DNA of 45,864 bases from Cryomorphaceae bacterium (GCA_007695365.1 REDV01000092.1:68844-114707); one strand, 5' to 3'. Shown: positions 1 to 10,181, counted from the stretch's first letter. Notes: generated by a model not told the origin, from the letters alone. Program-made: numbers and translations.

Positions 1-1
1 C

Positions 2-2032
2 TTATCGGTGTCTGATATCTCCTCAGTGCTCAACCAAAAAACCGTAGAACCCATCGTAAAAGCATTGCTCGAGAAAGGTGTGGTGATGGTAGAGGAGGAG
101 ATCAAGGAAAAATTCAAGCCCAAAACCACCGATTATGTAAGACTCCATCCGCAGCTTCGCACCGAGGATGACATTCGGCAGGCTTTTGATGCCTTGAGCA
201 ATGCTCCCAAACAGCTTGAACTGCTGATGGGCTTCATCCATCTGAGCAAACATCCCGAGGAAATACCGCTTGTCAAGAAATCCACCTTGCTCGATTTCAC
301 CAAAACCACAACCGCCATTCTCAACACATTGGTGCAAAAGGAAATGCTTGAGGTGGTAGCCATTGAAACGGGACGACTTAAAGAGTTTACAGGAAAAACA
401 GATGCGCCCAAAATTCTCAGCGATGAACAGCGAACTTGCCTGGAGTCGGTTCAAAAGGTTTTTGTAGAAAAGGATGTTTGCCTGCTGAACGGCGTAACCG
501 GAAGCGGAAAAACAGAGGTGTACATCGCCCTCATTGAGCAGCACATGGCTCAGGGAAAGCAGGTGTTGTATCTCCTGCCCGAAATCGCCCTTACCGCACA
601 AATTATTCAGCGTCTGCAAAAGCATTTTGGCGATTCGGTAGCTGTGTATCACTCACGCTTCAACCAGCAGGAGCGGGCCGAGATCTGGCGGGAACTTCAA
701 TGCGATACAGGGCGCTTCAAACTAATTCTGGGTGCGCGCTCGGCCATGTGGCTGCCGTTTACGCGATTGGGTCTGGTAGTGGTGGACGAAGAACACGATT
801 CGTCGTACAAGCAATTCAATCCTTCACCTCGCTACCACGCGCGCGATACCGCTATTGTTCTTTCCCGATTGCACAAGGCTAAGGTACTCCTTGGTTCTGC
901 TACGCCCTCGCTTGAAAGTTACGCCAACGCTCAAAACGGTAAGTATGGCTATGTTGAATTGCTGACGCGCTTCGGTGGAATTAAAATGCCGGAAATTCTC
1001 GTGGCAGACCTAAAGAAGGAAGCCAAAGACCGCACCCTGAAGTCGCATTTCAGTTCCTTTCTACTCACAGAGATGGAAACCGTGCTGAAGGATAAACAAC
1101 AAGTCATCCTTTTTCAGAACCGCAGGGGCTATTCGTCGCTGTGGGATTGCGATTCGTGTGGATGGACCCCCGACTGTGAGCAGTGCGATGTAAGTCTTAC
1201 CTATCACAAGCACATCCACATGCTTGTATGTCACTATTGCGGAAACCGCTACAAGCCGCCCACCGAATGCCCGCGTTGCTCCAGTACCAAGTTATCTATG
1301 CACGGTTTCGGCACCGAAAAAATAGAAGACATTTTGCCTGACTTTTTACCGGGAGTCCGGATTGGAAGGCTTGATCACGATACTACACGCTCAAAAAACG
1401 CTCACCATGAGATCATCGGCAGGTTCGAATCGGGTGAAATTGATGTGCTGGTAGGAACACAAATGGTTACCAAAGGCCTTGATTTTGACCATGTGGGTTT
1501 GGTGGGTGTGATGAACGCCGATCAAATGCTGAACTTTCCTGATTTTCGCTCTTTTGAACGCTCCTTTCAATTGCTGATGCAGGTGGCGGGACGGGCCGGG
1601 CGGAAAGGCAAACGCGGCAAAGTGATTATCCAAACCTGGCAACCGTACCACTGGATTGTGCAGAAAGTCATCGAGAACGATTTTGAGGGCATGGCGCGGC
1701 AGGAACTCAGCGATCGCCGGCAATTCAAATACCCGCCGTATTACAGAATGGTAACTTTTGTACTGCGTCATCGCGATCGGAATGTTTTGGATGCCGGATG
1801 TGAGCGCTTTTCCAACATGATGAGGATGCAATTTTCGGATGGTGTGCTTGGTCCTGAATATCTACCGGTTCCACGCGTCAGAAACCGATACCAGAAGCAG
1901 CTCATCCTCAAACTCGACAAAAAGTACGCCTTTAAAGTGGCCCGTGAACGGATTCGCAACGTAATGGGCGACTTCTACCGGGACAAGCTCAATCGCTCCA
2001 TTCAGATAGCGGTTGATGTGGATCCTTTCTGA
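2..2032 (+). CDS. priA: Primosomal protein N' (PriA helicase), 5' truncated
   Basis: PriA is the 3'-to-5' helicase that recognises stalled forks and loads the replisome for restart. The reading frame is open from base 2, so the N-terminal DNA-binding part lies outside the window. About 676 of the roughly 800 residues usual for the family are present. Counting from the GTG at 8, a Walker A motif GVTGSGKT lies at 162-169, a DEEH Walker B box at 260-263, and eight zinc-binding cysteines at 381, 384, 390, 393, 408, 411, 421 and 424, as in the PriA zinc insertion. The helicase C-terminal region with a QVAGRAGR motif VI follows. The GTG at 8 is only an internal codon. The next gene in the same direction starts 73 nt downstream. 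Confidence 0.96.
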   Translation, partial: LSVSDISSVLNQKTVEPIVKALLEKGVVMVEEEIKEKFKPKTTDYVRLHPQLRTEDDIRQAFDALSNAPKQLELLMGFIHLSKHPEEIPLVKKSTLLDFTKTTTAILNTLVQKEMLEVVAIETGRLKEFTGKTDAPKILSDEQRTCLESVQKVFVEKDVCLLNGVTGSGKTEVYIALIEQHMAQGKQVLYLLPEIALTAQIIQRLQKHFGDSVAVYHSRFNQQERAEIWRELQCDTGRFKLILGARSAMWLPFTRLGLVVVDEEHDSSYKQFNPSPRYHARDTAIVLSRLHKAKVLLGSATPSLESYANAQNGKYGYVELLTRFGGIKMPEILVADLKKEAKDRTLKSHFSSFLLTEMETVLKDKQQVILFQNRRGYSSLWDCDSCGWTPDCEQCDVSLTYHKHIHMLVCHYCGNRYKPPTECPRCSSTKLSMHGFGTEKIEDILPDFLPGVRIGRLDHDTTRSKNAHHEIIGRFESGEIDVLVGTQMVTKGLDFDHVGLVGVMNADQMLNFPDFRSFERSFQLLMQVAGRAGRKGKRGKVIIQTWQPYHWIVQKVIENDFEGMARQELSDRRQFKYPPYYRMVTFVLRHRDRNVLDAGCERFSNMMRMQFSDGVLGPEYLPVPRVRNRYQKQLILKLDKKYAFKVARERIRNVMGDFYRDKLNRSIQIAVDVDPF

Positions 2033-2105
2033 CGCGTCCAACTTATTCGATTATCTTTGATTTTGGAATTTCGTTTCTCGAGGTTCCGCGCAGAGAGCAT
2101 CCGCT

Positions 2106-2873
2106 ATGTTGAGGAAAAACGTGTTTGGGCATTATCTTGCGCTTCGCAGAATGTTGATGGCGATGATAGGTGTGTTCACTTATCCGATGTACAACGTTTT
2201 CAATAAAACGCGGGTCAATGGTCTTGATATTCTGGATGATCTACCCGAGAGCGGCGTGCTTTTCGTGTCGAACCATCAGACCTACTTTTCGGACGTAATT
2301 CTCATGTACCATGCGTTTGCTGCCCGCAGAATGGGCAAACGTCAATTGGGCTTTCCGTGGTACCTCATGCGGCCCCGCCTGAATACCTATTATATAGCTG
2401 CGCGGGAAACCATGCGCTCAGGGCTTATTCCCAGAATATTCGCTTACACGGGGGCGATACAGATCAGGCGTACCTGGCGGGAGTCTGGAAAATCTATTGA
2501 ACGACCGGTTGATCCTGAGGATGTTCAGAAAATAAATATGGCCCTGGGTTCGGGCTGGGTCATTACCTTTCCTCAGGGTACTACCACGCCTTTTGAAAAG
2601 GGTAGAAAAGGTACCGCACATCTAATCAAGCAAACTCAACCCATTGTGGTGCCGGTTACCGTAAAGGGGCTGCGACGCGCTTTCGACAAAAAAGGCCTCC
2701 GCCTCAAAAAAACGGGAATGGAACTGTCGCTCACCTTTAAGACACCTATTCAAATAGATTATGAGGCAGATGCGGAAAAAATCCTCAACAGCATCATGGA
2801 TGCCATTGAGCAAAGTGAGCAATTCAATAAAGTGCCTCCCTTGCGCGAGGATTATCAGTCTGAATTGAAGTAG
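2106..2873 (+). CDS. 1-acyl-sn-glycerol-3-phosphate acyltransferase-like protein (PlsC family)
   Basis: A 255-residue glycerolipid acyltransferase, expected at the inner face of the cytoplasmic membrane, where such enzymes transfer an acyl chain to lysophosphatidic acid or a related acceptor. A hydrophobic N-terminal segment precedes the motif NHQTYFSD, whose His57 and Asp63 are the candidate catalytic pair. A second family motif, FPQGTT, lies at 155-160, with Gln replacing the common Glu. The His-Asp spacing is five residues, one more than the classic HX4D box, so the acceptor may differ from that of standard PlsC. It follows priA in the same direction after a 73-nt gap and may be cotranscribed. 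The family is clear; the substrate is not. Confidence 0.82.
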   Translation: MLRKNVFGHYLALRRMLMAMIGVFTYPMYNVFNKTRVNGLDILDDLPESGVLFVSNHQTYFSDVILMYHAFAARRMGKRQLGFPWYLMRPRLNTYYIAARETMRSGLIPRIFAYTGAIQIRRTWRESGKSIERPVDPEDVQKINMALGSGWVITFPQGTTTPFEKGRKGTAHLIKQTQPIVVPVTVKGLRRAFDKKGLRLKKTGMELSLTFKTPIQIDYEADAEKILNSIMDAIEQSEQFNKVPPLREDYQSELK

Positions 2874-2959
2874 CAAAAAGGCGTAGCCAATTCACCAAAA
2901 GCTTTGCTACCTTCGTGGCCCGTCTTTTGAAGAGTTAGAACCAATAAAAAATCAGTAGA

Positions 2960-3358
2960 ATGAAATTGAAGCTATTTGCATTGTTGTGCCTTGTTTTTTC
3001 TTCCGTTCAAATGGCAACGGCCCAGGAACGTCGTACAGAACTGAAGTCAGATGTTGTGCTCAGTAAATCCGATGCAACCAAAGAGGTGGTTTACCCCAAA
3101 ATTTCGGTAAATGAAAACCGATGTCGGTTTGATAGGCTTTTGCTAGGTACCGACGAGAACGGCAGACATCAGCTTACTTTTCATTTCGGGAATATTTGCG
3201 ATGGTCACCGGAACGTAGCGCTTTCGTTCAATTCACTGCAGGATGCGGTAATGGTAAAAGACCTTGTGATGAACAATACGGACTACGACATCTTCAATAT
3301 GAAGGTAGATAAAGTGGTGCCTCCACGATACGAGTTTGTATACGTGAAAGAGCGTTGA
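2960..3358 (+). CDS. Secreted protein of unknown function
   Basis: A 132-residue protein with a clear Sec signal peptide: a Lys-rich start, a hydrophobic core, and a likely cut after MATAQ at about residue 22. The mature part has only two cysteines, in the segments NRCRFDR and GNICDGHR, which could form one disulphide. I see no family motif, lipobox or sorting signal. It is probably periplasmic or outer-surface. A strong hairpin terminator follows at 3418-3445, so the unit ends here. I do not recognise the family. Confidence 0.65.
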   Translation: MKLKLFALLCLVFSSVQMATAQERRTELKSDVVLSKSDATKEVVYPKISVNENRCRFDRLLLGTDENGRHQLTFHFGNICDGHRNVALSFNSLQDAVMVKDLVMNNTDYDIFNMKVDKVVPPRYEFVYVKER

Positions 3359-3417
3359 GACTACCTGAGTCCAGAAATTAAGGAGATACCGTCAATGATG
3401 TTTCATAACCCAAAAGT

Positions 3418-3445
3418 AAGGTGGCCTTGTCGGCCACCTTTTTTT
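3418..3445 (+). terminator. Rho-independent terminator
   Basis: A perfect 9-bp stem (AAGGTGGCC with GGCCACCTT) around a 5-nt loop runs into a T tract. It lies 60 nt after the stop of the secreted protein gene and 39 nt before the next start. Confidence 0.88.
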
Positions 3446-3483
3446 ATTAGCTTTGGGGCGTCTAACTTAAAACCTACACAATC

Positions 3484-5754
3484 ATGAAGAAAATTTTACT
3501 TAGCCTTGTGTCGGTTATGTTCATTGCAGGCGCTTCTGCGCAGGTAGAGTGTAACATAGCCAACATCCAGGGCGGATTTGCAGGCGGATACCTGAATTGG
3601 GGTCTCGGCGAATCCGGTCTTTACACATTTATCGACCCCGCAGGTGACTACCCTATCGGGTCGGGGTGTGAAGCGAGTTATCCTTACACCATCGAAACCG
3701 TTTCTTTTGCACTGGCAGCTGGACCGGCTTTTGGACCTGGTGGTGGAGACGGAATCGGAACGTTTGCTTACCAACTTAACATCTATGCTGTAGATGGTGA
3801 CGCTTGCAATGAGCCAGGTGCTCTTATTGGAGGAAGCGGCACCATTACTGTTGAACTCACGGGTGTTGCCCTCAACCCACAGAGTGTTGAAATGGACATT
3901 GATGTGAATGATGCTTTTTTCATTAGCTATGAACCCATTTCATGGACGGGCGCTTCCAATCAGGTGCCTACCATTCTTTGGGATGCAGCACCGCTTCCTG
4001 CATGTTTGCAGTTTATAACTGATGACGATGGAGCTACTTTCGAGGATTTCATTGATTACTTTGACACAGACGGCACAGGTCGGGCTGATTTTAACATCTT
4101 CGGTTCCTCTGAAACCGGAAGCGGTGGCGGTTGTGAAGTGGGAGACCTGACCAATGCCAGCACCGAAGAGCTTTGCCCGGATGATTCAACAGAATTAGCC
4201 TCTGTTATACCTGTTTCAGTGCCTGTTGGAGGTGCTGCAGGTGTTCTTCTAACCCCCGGTGTGGACGGTCAAGGAGGTCTTGATGACGAATTCATACTTA
4301 CGGGAGCTTCTTTCCCGTACAACCTTAATGCTGGTTTGAATGGAGTTTTGGCCGCAAACTCGCTGCCAAACCTCTCAGGAACCTGGGAAGTGCAAATTGT
4401 AGTTTACTCTAGTACTGCAGCTCCTTTGGATAATATCTGTGCCGAATCTGATGTGAAAACTGTTGTGTTTCTTGCTGCCTCTGATCCTGCTTGTGACAGT
4501 GGCGTAGAGCCAGGTGACGAATGTTTAACTTGGGTAGAACCAACCCCAACTACCGGTTGGACTGATTTCAATGCTGTGGGCGGTGCGCCTTGTAACGATG
4601 GCGAAGGATGTCCTTTCGTAGAAGTTGATGATTTTGAAGTTTGGCAAAGTGAGGCCTACCAGATGATCAACGTACAAGAGGGTGGTGTTTACACCTTTAG
4701 CCACTGCAATGGTCCTGGTGCGGGAAGCTGGGTTCCTGAATACACCATCATCGCACCGAGTGGTGCCGTTGATGCCTTTGGAGAAGGAAACGGCGATGGA
4801 TGCTCCATCACCTGGACAGCTTCTGAATCGGGTACCTACCTCGTGGTTATTAATGAAGAAGGAGCATGTGGTGTAGCAGGAAATACAGACAATGGTTTCC
4901 CCGCCATCACTTGTGAAGGCACCCCGGATTGTGATCCCTCTGAAGGTTGTGAAGCCGACATTCCTTATGACGAGGATGACGAGTGTGTGCAAATTGTTAT
5001 TGCCCTGGATCCATTTTGCTGCGAAACAGAATGGGATGAGCAGTGTGAGGATGCTTATCAAGCTTGTCTGGACGCTGACTGCCTGACCTGGGTGAACCCT
5101 AATCCTGCAGGAGGATGGAGTGATTTTAACACCGAATTTGGTGGTGCACCCACACCCGATGCTGATGGTGTGTGTGACTTCTTCGAAGTTCAGGATTTTG
5201 AAGTATGGCAGAGCGAAGCTTACGCCATGGACAATATTCAGGAGGGTGTGGAATATACCTTTAGCCACTGCAACGGAGCCGGTGCAGGAAGCTGGACTCC
5301 CACCTATGTAATTGTAGCACCAAGTGGTGCCATCGATGCCGAAGGACTTGGTAACGGTGATGGATGCTCCATTAGCTGGGTGGCCTCTGAATCCGGAACT
5401 TACCTGATAGGTATCAACGACGTGGATAATTGTGGTATTGCCGGAAACACTGATAATGGTTTCCCAGCTATTACCTGTAGCGGCGTTTCAAGTGTTGAGG
5501 AACTCAGCGCTGTTTCTTTCAACGTGTTCCCTAACCCCAACAATGGTGCGTTTACCATTAACTACACCGGCCAGGCCGGCCTGGTTCAGGTTGATGTACT
5601 TGACATCAGTGGTAAATCCGTGTACGGAGAGCAGGTTCAGCTCAACACCAACACTGTAATGGGTATCGATCTTGGCGATGATGCCAAAGGAATGTACTTT
5701 GTACGTATGCTCATGAATGATGAAGTGAGTGTACTGAAAGTGGTGGTGCAGTAA
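3484..5754 (+). CDS. T9SS cargo protein with duplicated extracellular module
   Basis: A 756-residue extracellular or cell-surface protein. A signal peptide ends at about residue 20 (GASAQ). The C-terminal region from about 672 matches the type A sorting domain of the type IX secretion system: FNVFPNPNNGAF opening, DISGK middle, KGMYFVR and a closing VLKVVVQ. Two copies of a roughly 130-residue module at about 348-480 and 533-667 share CLTWV, DFEVWQSEAY, YTFSHCNG, GNGDGCSI, ASESGTYL and AGNTDNGFPAITC. A Cys-rich linker of about 50 residues, containing CCETEWDEQCEDAYQAC, separates them. The conserved cysteines suggest disulphide-stabilised beta domains. Function is unknown, perhaps adhesion or binding. 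Terminators stand on both sides, so it is a single-gene unit. Confidence 0.85.
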   Translation: MKKILLSLVSVMFIAGASAQVECNIANIQGGFAGGYLNWGLGESGLYTFIDPAGDYPIGSGCEASYPYTIETVSFALAAGPAFGPGGGDGIGTFAYQLNIYAVDGDACNEPGALIGGSGTITVELTGVALNPQSVEMDIDVNDAFFISYEPISWTGASNQVPTILWDAAPLPACLQFITDDDGATFEDFIDYFDTDGTGRADFNIFGSSETGSGGGCEVGDLTNASTEELCPDDSTELASVIPVSVPVGGAAGVLLTPGVDGQGGLDDEFILTGASFPYNLNAGLNGVLAANSLPNLSGTWEVQIVVYSSTAAPLDNICAESDVKTVVFLAASDPACDSGVEPGDECLTWVEPTPTTGWTDFNAVGGAPCNDGEGCPFVEVDDFEVWQSEAYQMINVQEGGVYTFSHCNGPGAGSWVPEYTIIAPSGAVDAFGEGNGDGCSITWTASESGTYLVVINEEGACGVAGNTDNGFPAITCEGTPDCDPSEGCEADIPYDEDDECVQIVIALDPFCCETEWDEQCEDAYQACLDADCLTWVNPNPAGGWSDFNTEFGGAPTPDADGVCDFFEVQDFEVWQSEAYAMDNIQEGVEYTFSHCNGAGAGSWTPTYVIVAPSGAIDAEGLGNGDGCSISWVASESGTYLIGINDVDNCGIAGNTDNGFPAITCSGVSSVEELSAVSFNVFPNPNNGAFTINYTGQAGLVQVDVLDISGKSVYGEQVQLNTNTVMGIDLGDDAKGMYFVRMLMNDEVSVLKVVVQ
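4525..5482 (+). repeat. Imperfect direct repeat coding for duplicated module
   Basis: The stretches 4525-4920 and 5080-5482 encode the two copies of the Cys-rich module in the T9SS cargo protein. They are clearly similar in protein and still partly similar in DNA, for example in the segments around the FSHCNG and AGNTDNG codons. Confidence 0.8.
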
Positions 5755-5775
5755 TCGCCAACCAACTTTAAGATT

Positions 5776-5811
5776 AAAAAGTCCCGGTGCGCAAGTGCCG
5801 GGACTTTTTTA
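5776..5811 (+). terminator. Rho-independent terminator after T9SS cargo gene
   Basis: Stem AAAAAGTCCCGG with CCGGGACTTTTTT around a 10-nt loop, starting 22 nt after the stop codon. The A and T tracts on both sides could let it act in both directions. Confidence 0.9.
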
Positions 5812-5971
5812 TTCTGCGAACTTCAATCAGTTTTCAATAGCTATGATGGGCCGTTATTGAATGAATGCAGTTCTACAAATTAGGTAATTGATGGTACAAC
5901 GGTGCTGAACGAAATTTCAATGCGCCGCGGGAATCAGCCTTGCGTTTTGGCAGTGCTATAAATGACCCAAC

Positions 5972-6003
5972 AAAAAAGGCCGGGGTATAAACCCTGGCCT
6001 TTT
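5972..6003 (-). terminator. Terminator of aconitase gene
   Basis: Stem AAAAGGCCAGGGT with ACCCCGGCCTTTT (minus-strand reading, one mismatch) and a 4-nt loop, ending in a T run. It begins about 20 nt beyond the aconitase stop. Between it and the upstream terminator, 5812-5971 holds no gene that I can support. Confidence 0.85.
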
Positions 6004-6024
6004 CATTCTTTCAAACAATTACCC

Positions 6025-8295
6025 CTAAATCCCTTCCTGCTGAAGCTTAATCAGGTTAAGCGCAGATCCGGCGCGGAACCAGCCAATTTGCTGCTTGTTA
6101 TAAGTGTGATTGGTGGTAATTACATCCTTGGTGCCGTCGCTGTGCACAAACTCAATGTTGATGGGTTTGCCTTCCCCAAATTGGTCTAAATCGAGGAAGT
6201 TAATGACATCATCCTCGCGGATTTTGTCGTAATCCGCTTCGTTGGTAAAGGTGAGGGCCAACATTCCTTGCTTTTTCAGATTGGTTTCGTGAATCCGCGC
6301 AAACGACTTCACCAACACAGCGCGCACCCCGAGATGGCGTGGTTGCATGGCCGCGTGCTCACGCGATGAGCCCTCGCCGTAGTTACTGTCTCCTACCACA
6401 ATGGTCGGTACGCCTGCTGCTTTGTACTGCCGCTGGATGGCAGGAACATCGCCTTCTTCGCCGGTATTCATATTCCGAACCACACCTGCCACATCGGTAA
6501 ATGCATTGATGGCTCCGGTAAGGGTGTTGTTAGCGATGTTGTCGAGGTGTCCGCGGTAACGCAGCCATGGCCCCGCCATTGAAATGTGGTCGGTGGTGCA
6601 TTTTCCTTTTGCTTTGATGAGCAATCGGGCGTTGGTGATGTTTTTCCCATCCCAGGGCTCAAAAGCTGTCAAGAGCTGAAGGCGCTCCGAGTCGGGTTTC
6701 ACAACCACTTCAACTCCGCTACCGTCTTCGGCAGGAGCCTGGTAGCCCGCATCCTCCACGTCAAACCCTTTTTCCGGAAGTTCAATTCCCGTAGGAGCCT
6801 CAAGCGTTACCTCTTCCCCGTTTTCATTAACGAGTTTGTCGGTAACGGGGTTAAAGCCCAAATCACCGGCAATGGCAATGGCAGTTACTACTTCGGGCGA
6901 GCCTACAAAAGCATGCGTGTTGGGGTTGCCGTCGGCCCGCTTCGAGAAGTTGCGGTTAAAGGAGTGTACAATGGTGTTTTTTTCCTGTTTGCTGGCGCCT
7001 GCGCGATCCCACTGACCGATGCACGGTCCGCAGGCATTGGCCAGAACCACTCCACCGATTTCATCAAAAACATCCAGCAAACCATCGCGCTGAGCAGTAT
7101 AGCGAACCTGTTCAGAGCCCGGAGTAATGGTAAACTCCGATTTTACTTTCAGGTTTTTCTGGCCGGCTTGTTTTGCAATCGAGGCAGCCCTGGTAAGGTC
7201 TTCGTATGAAGAGTTGGTACAAGAGCCAATCAAACCAACCTCAACTTTGGTGGGCCAGCCGTTTTTCTCAGCTTCTTCTCTTACTTTGGAGAGCGGTGTG
7301 GCGAGATCGGGAGTAAACGGCCCATTCAAATGGGGCTCAAGTTCTGACAGGTTGATCTCAATAATTTGGTCGAAGTAATTTTCCGGATTGGTATATACTT
7401 CGGCATCTGCCGTGAGGTGCTCGCGAATATGGTTGGCAAGGTCGGCAACTTGTGCCCGGCCGGTAGCTCGAAGGTAGCGCTCCATGGAGTCGTCGTAACC
7501 AAAGGTAGAGGTGGTTGCTCCGATTTCTGCCCCCATGTTGCAAATGGTTCCTTTTCCGGTGCAGGAAAGTGATTCTGCGCCTTCGCCAAAGTATTCAACA
7601 ATACAGCCTGTACCTCCTTTTACGGTGAGGATTCCGGCTACCTTCAGTATAACATCTTTTGCAGAAGTCCAGCCGTTGAGCTTACCGGTGAGTTTCACGC
7701 CAATCAGCTTAGGGAATTTGAGCTCCCAGGGCATGCCGGCCATTACATCCACAGCATCGGCACCACCTACACCGATGGCCACCATTCCCAATCCACCGGC
7801 ATTTACGGTGTGTGAGTCGGTGCCAATCATCATTCCGCCGGGAAAGGCGTAGTTTTCGAGCACCACCTGGTGAATAATTCCGGCGCCAGGCTTCCAAAAA
7901 CCGATGCCGTATTTGTTTGATACGGAAGAGAGGAAGTTGAATACCTCGTTGTTTTTATTGATCGAATCCTGAAGGTCTTTGTCAGCCCCTACGCGTGCAA
8001 GAATCAGGTGATCACAGTGCACCGTAGAGGGAACTGCTGCTTGCTTGCGACCGGCTTGCATAAACTGCAACAAGGCCATTTGAGCCGTGGCGTCTTGCAT
8101 GGCCACACGGTCGGGAGCAAAGTCAACGTATGAGTTCCCCCGTTCATATACTTCTGCAGCATTACCTTGCCACAGATGGGTGTACAATATTTTTTCTGTT
8201 GCAGTAAGGGGGCGCCCCAGTAATTTTCGTGCTGCCTCAATTTTGCCGGGGTAGGCGGCATACACCTTCTGAATCATATCAAGATCAAATACCAT
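6025..8295 (-). CDS. acnA: Aconitate hydratase
   Basis: Aconitase isomerises citrate to isocitrate through cis-aconitate in the TCA cycle, using a [4Fe-4S] cluster. The product from ATG 8295 is 756 residues, the length of the mitochondrial-type aconitases common in Bacteroidota. Cluster ligands are visible in [10 protein letters not shown] and in [13 protein letters not shown]. Active-site signatures include [11 protein letters not shown] and the swivel-domain [15 protein letters not shown]. The start [12 protein letters not shown] fits the family. An in-frame ATG at 8460 would overlap the divergent permease gene and its promoter, so I reject it. A box TACCTTCG at 8346-8339 on this strand is a possible -7 element about 43 nt upstream of the start. 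Confidence 0.96.
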   Translation of the reverse strand: MVFDLDMIQKVYAAYPGKIEAARKLLGRPLTATEKILYTHLWQGNAAEVYERGNSYVDFAPDRVAMQDATAQMALLQFMQAGRKQAAVPSTVHCDHLILARVGADKDLQDSINKNNEVFNFLSSVSNKYGIGFWKPGAGIIHQVVLENYAFPGGMMIGTDSHTVNAGGLGMVAIGVGGADAVDVMAGMPWELKFPKLIGVKLTGKLNGWTSAKDVILKVAGILTVKGGTGCIVEYFGEGAESLSCTGKGTICNMGAEIGATTSTFGYDDSMERYLRATGRAQVADLANHIREHLTADAEVYTNPENYFDQIIEINLSELEPHLNGPFTPDLATPLSKVREEAEKNGWPTKVEVGLIGSCTNSSYEDLTRAASIAKQAGQKNLKVKSEFTITPGSEQVRYTAQRDGLLDVFDEIGGVVLANACGPCIGQWDRAGASKQEKNTIVHSFNRNFSKRADGNPNTHAFVGSPEVVTAIAIAGDLGFNPVTDKLVNENGEEVTLEAPTGIELPEKGFDVEDAGYQAPAEDGSGVEVVVKPDSERLQLLTAFEPWDGKNITNARLLIKAKGKCTTDHISMAGPWLRYRGHLDNIANNTLTGAINAFTDVAGVVRNMNTGEEGDVPAIQRQYKAAGVPTIVVGDSNYGEGSSREHAAMQPRHLGVRAVLVKSFARIHETNLKKQGMLALTFTNEADYDKIREDDVINFLDLDQFGEGKPINIEFVHSDGTKDVITTNHTYNKQQIGWFRAGSALNLIKLQQEGI

Positions 8296-8391
8296 CGCTT
8301 GTTTTTTGGTTGCGTAAAATCGTGCTTTTTCTGGGTCGCGAAGGTAAAAATTCCTATCGAAATTTTGGGCTTTATGCCTACCTTGGAGCCA

Positions 8392-8399
8392 TAATTTTG
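8392..8399 (+). promoter_or_regulatory. Candidate -7 box of permease gene
   Basis: TAATTTTG matches the Bacteroidota -7 consensus TAnnTTTG and lies only 4 nt before the ATG at 8404, so the transcript would be almost or fully leaderless. A TTG lies 24 nt further upstream, slightly outside the usual spacing. Confidence 0.45.
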
Positions 8400-8403
8400 C
8401 GGT

Positions 8404-9645
8404 ATGCTCGGAATTGAGAAAGAGAACCTGAAAATTGCTTTTCGCGCCGTGCGGAGTCAAGCTTTGCGCACCACCCTAACTGTTTTAATTATCGCTGTGG
8501 GTATTACAGCTTTGGTTGGTATCCTCACCTCTATTGATGCCATCAAAGACAAACTTTCGAGCGAATTTGCGCAAATGGGCTCCAATTCCTTTAACATCCG
8601 CTATCGTTCAATGATGGGGCGCTCATCCGAAGGCGGACGGGCACAGCGCCAGAATCCCCCCATTACCTACGACGAGGCACTTCGGTTTAAGCAGGATTTT
8701 CACTATCCCTCAACCATTGCCATTTCAGCCATGGCATCACAAATAGCTACTGTAAAGTACCAGTCAACCAAGTCCGATCCCAATATTTCCGTGATGGGCG
8801 GTGATGAAAACTACCTGGTTACCTCCGGTTATAAACTAGAAAGGGGGCGGAATTTTTCTCAGTTTGAGATGGAATCAGGGGCCAACGTTGTCATCATCGG
8901 GGGCAATGTGGTGCGCAAAGTATTTAACCCAACCGACGACCCCGTTGGTAAGTATATTTCCATAGGCAGTGCGCGTTACCAGGTGATTGGTGTGCTGGCT
9001 ACCAAGGGTAGCAGTGTTGGTTTTAGCGGCGACAATATGTGTCTGGTGCCCGTTACGCATGTGAAACTCAACTACGCCACCCAGCGTACGAGCTACGTAG
9101 TGACTGTGCAGGTAGAGCGACCCGAACAGGTTGCGCCTGCGTTCGCTGAAGCCGAGGGGGTTTTCAGAATCATTCGCGGTGACCGCCTCGGCACACCCAA
9201 CACTTTCGCAGTGGTGAAGAGCGACAGTATTTCGAATTTCGTGATAGAGAAAACTGCAGAAATACAGATTATTGCCACAGTTATCGGGTTAATTACGTTG
9301 CTAGGTGCAGCCATTGGCCTGATGAATATCATGCTGGTTTCGGTTACGGAGCGAACACGTGAAATTGGTGTGCGAAAAGCCATAGGGGCAAGCAGTCAAC
9401 TCATTCGCAGGCAGTTTTTGGCCGAATCGGTGGTCATTGGGCAGCTCGGCGGGCTGGTGGGCATTGGGCTGGGTATAGCTATCGGAAACCTGGTGGGGGC
9501 CGCCATCGGTAGTGGGTTCATCATTCCCTGGGCTTGGATAGCGCTGGGTGTGGTGTTATGTTTTATTGTGGGGGTTGTGTCGGGTTATTACCCCGCGAGC
9601 AAGGCCGCGCAACTCGACCCAATAGAATCCCTGCGATACGAATGA
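8404..9645 (+). CDS. ABC transporter permease, MacB/FtsX type
   Basis: A 413-residue inner-membrane permease. One transmembrane helix near the N-terminus (about residues 22-42) is followed by a large periplasmic domain of the MacB_PCD kind and a C-terminal FtsX domain with three helices (about 282-305, 333-355, 372-395). The motif [13 protein letters not shown] before the second helix is diagnostic of MacB/LolC-type permeases. These work with a separate ATPase in mechanotransmission, such as export or lipoprotein handling; no ATPase gene is adjacent. The gene is divergent from aconitase, and its start lies 4 nt after a -7 box. It ends at a terminator shared with the converging ribosomal operon. 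Confidence 0.9.
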   Translation: MLGIEKENLKIAFRAVRSQALRTTLTVLIIAVGITALVGILTSIDAIKDKLSSEFAQMGSNSFNIRYRSMMGRSSEGGRAQRQNPPITYDEALRFKQDFHYPSTIAISAMASQIATVKYQSTKSDPNISVMGGDENYLVTSGYKLERGRNFSQFEMESGANVVIIGGNVVRKVFNPTDDPVGKYISIGSARYQVIGVLATKGSSVGFSGDNMCLVPVTHVKLNYATQRTSYVVTVQVERPEQVAPAFAEAEGVFRIIRGDRLGTPNTFAVVKSDSISNFVIEKTAEIQIIATVIGLITLLGAAIGLMNIMLVSVTERTREIGVRKAIGASSQLIRRQFLAESVVIGQLGGLVGIGLGIAIGNLVGAAIGSGFIIPWAWIALGVVLCFIVGVVSGYYPASKAAQLDPIESLRYE

Positions 9646-9657
9646 GCAATCCATAAA

Positions 9658-9689
9658 AAAACCCGCTAACCTGAATGGCAGCGGGTTTT
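9658..9689. terminator. Bidirectional terminator between permease gene and rplI
   Basis: Stem AAAACCCGCT with AGCGGGTTTT (10 bp) and a 12-nt loop, with A/T runs on both flanks. It sits between two converging genes and can serve both. Confidence 0.9.
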
Positions 9690-9708
9690 GATGGAACGAA
9701 AATCGTTC

Positions 9709-10155
9709 TTATTCTTCAATCACTTCAAAAGTGAGCGTTTGTGTCACATCGCGGTGCAGTTTCACCTCGGCGGTGTATTTACCCAGCGACTTGATAGGCT
9801 CTTCTTTGATGGTGATGTTCTTGCGGTCAATTTCAAAACCTGCCTTCTGAAGGCCTTCAGCAACCTGAATGGTGTTTACAGAACCGAAGATTTTGCCGTT
9901 TTCACCGGCTTTGGCGCCAATCTGAATGGTGGTGCCTGCCAGTTTCTCAGCCATCGCTTCAGCTTCAGCTTTGATTTTCTCAAGCTTGTGTGCACGTTGC
10001 TTCAGGGTTTCATTCAGCATTTTTTCGGCCGACGCAGTTGCAACAATGGCAAGTCCTTTTGGAATCAGGTAGTTTCTTGCGTAACCATCTTTCACCGTTA
10101 CGAGGTCATTGGCTTCGCCAAGGTTCTCAACGTCCTGTTTGAGTATAATTTTCAT
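9709..10155 (-). CDS. rplI: 50S ribosomal protein L9
   Basis: L9 binds 23S rRNA at the base of the L1 stalk and affects frame maintenance. The 148-residue product begins MKIILKQDVENLGEANDLVTVKDGYARNY, cut here as the N-terminal family signature; the NYLIPKGLA segment is also typical. A long Ala/Lys/Glu-rich helix and a C-terminal domain with FGSVNT follow. It is the last gene of the rpsF-rpsR-rplI operon, 26 nt after rpsR, and is followed by a shared terminator. Confidence 0.97.
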   Translation of the reverse strand: MKIILKQDVENLGEANDLVTVKDGYARNYLIPKGLAIVATASAEKMLNETLKQRAHKLEKIKAEAEAMAEKLAGTTIQIGAKAGENGKIFGSVNTIQVAEGLQKAGFEIDRKNITIKEEPIKSLGKYTAEVKLHRDVTQTLTFEVIEE

Positions 10156-10181
10156 CTTTTCGGAGTATTACGGGTGAAAAA

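Noticed and set aside
4525-5268. 247-codon minus-strand frame
   Set aside because: Antisense to the duplicated module of the T9SS cargo gene; the repeat itself explains its length.
8296-8460. Longer N-terminus of aconitase from the ATG at 8460
   Set aside because: It would cross the divergent promoter and the permease gene, and family members start at MVFDLDMI.
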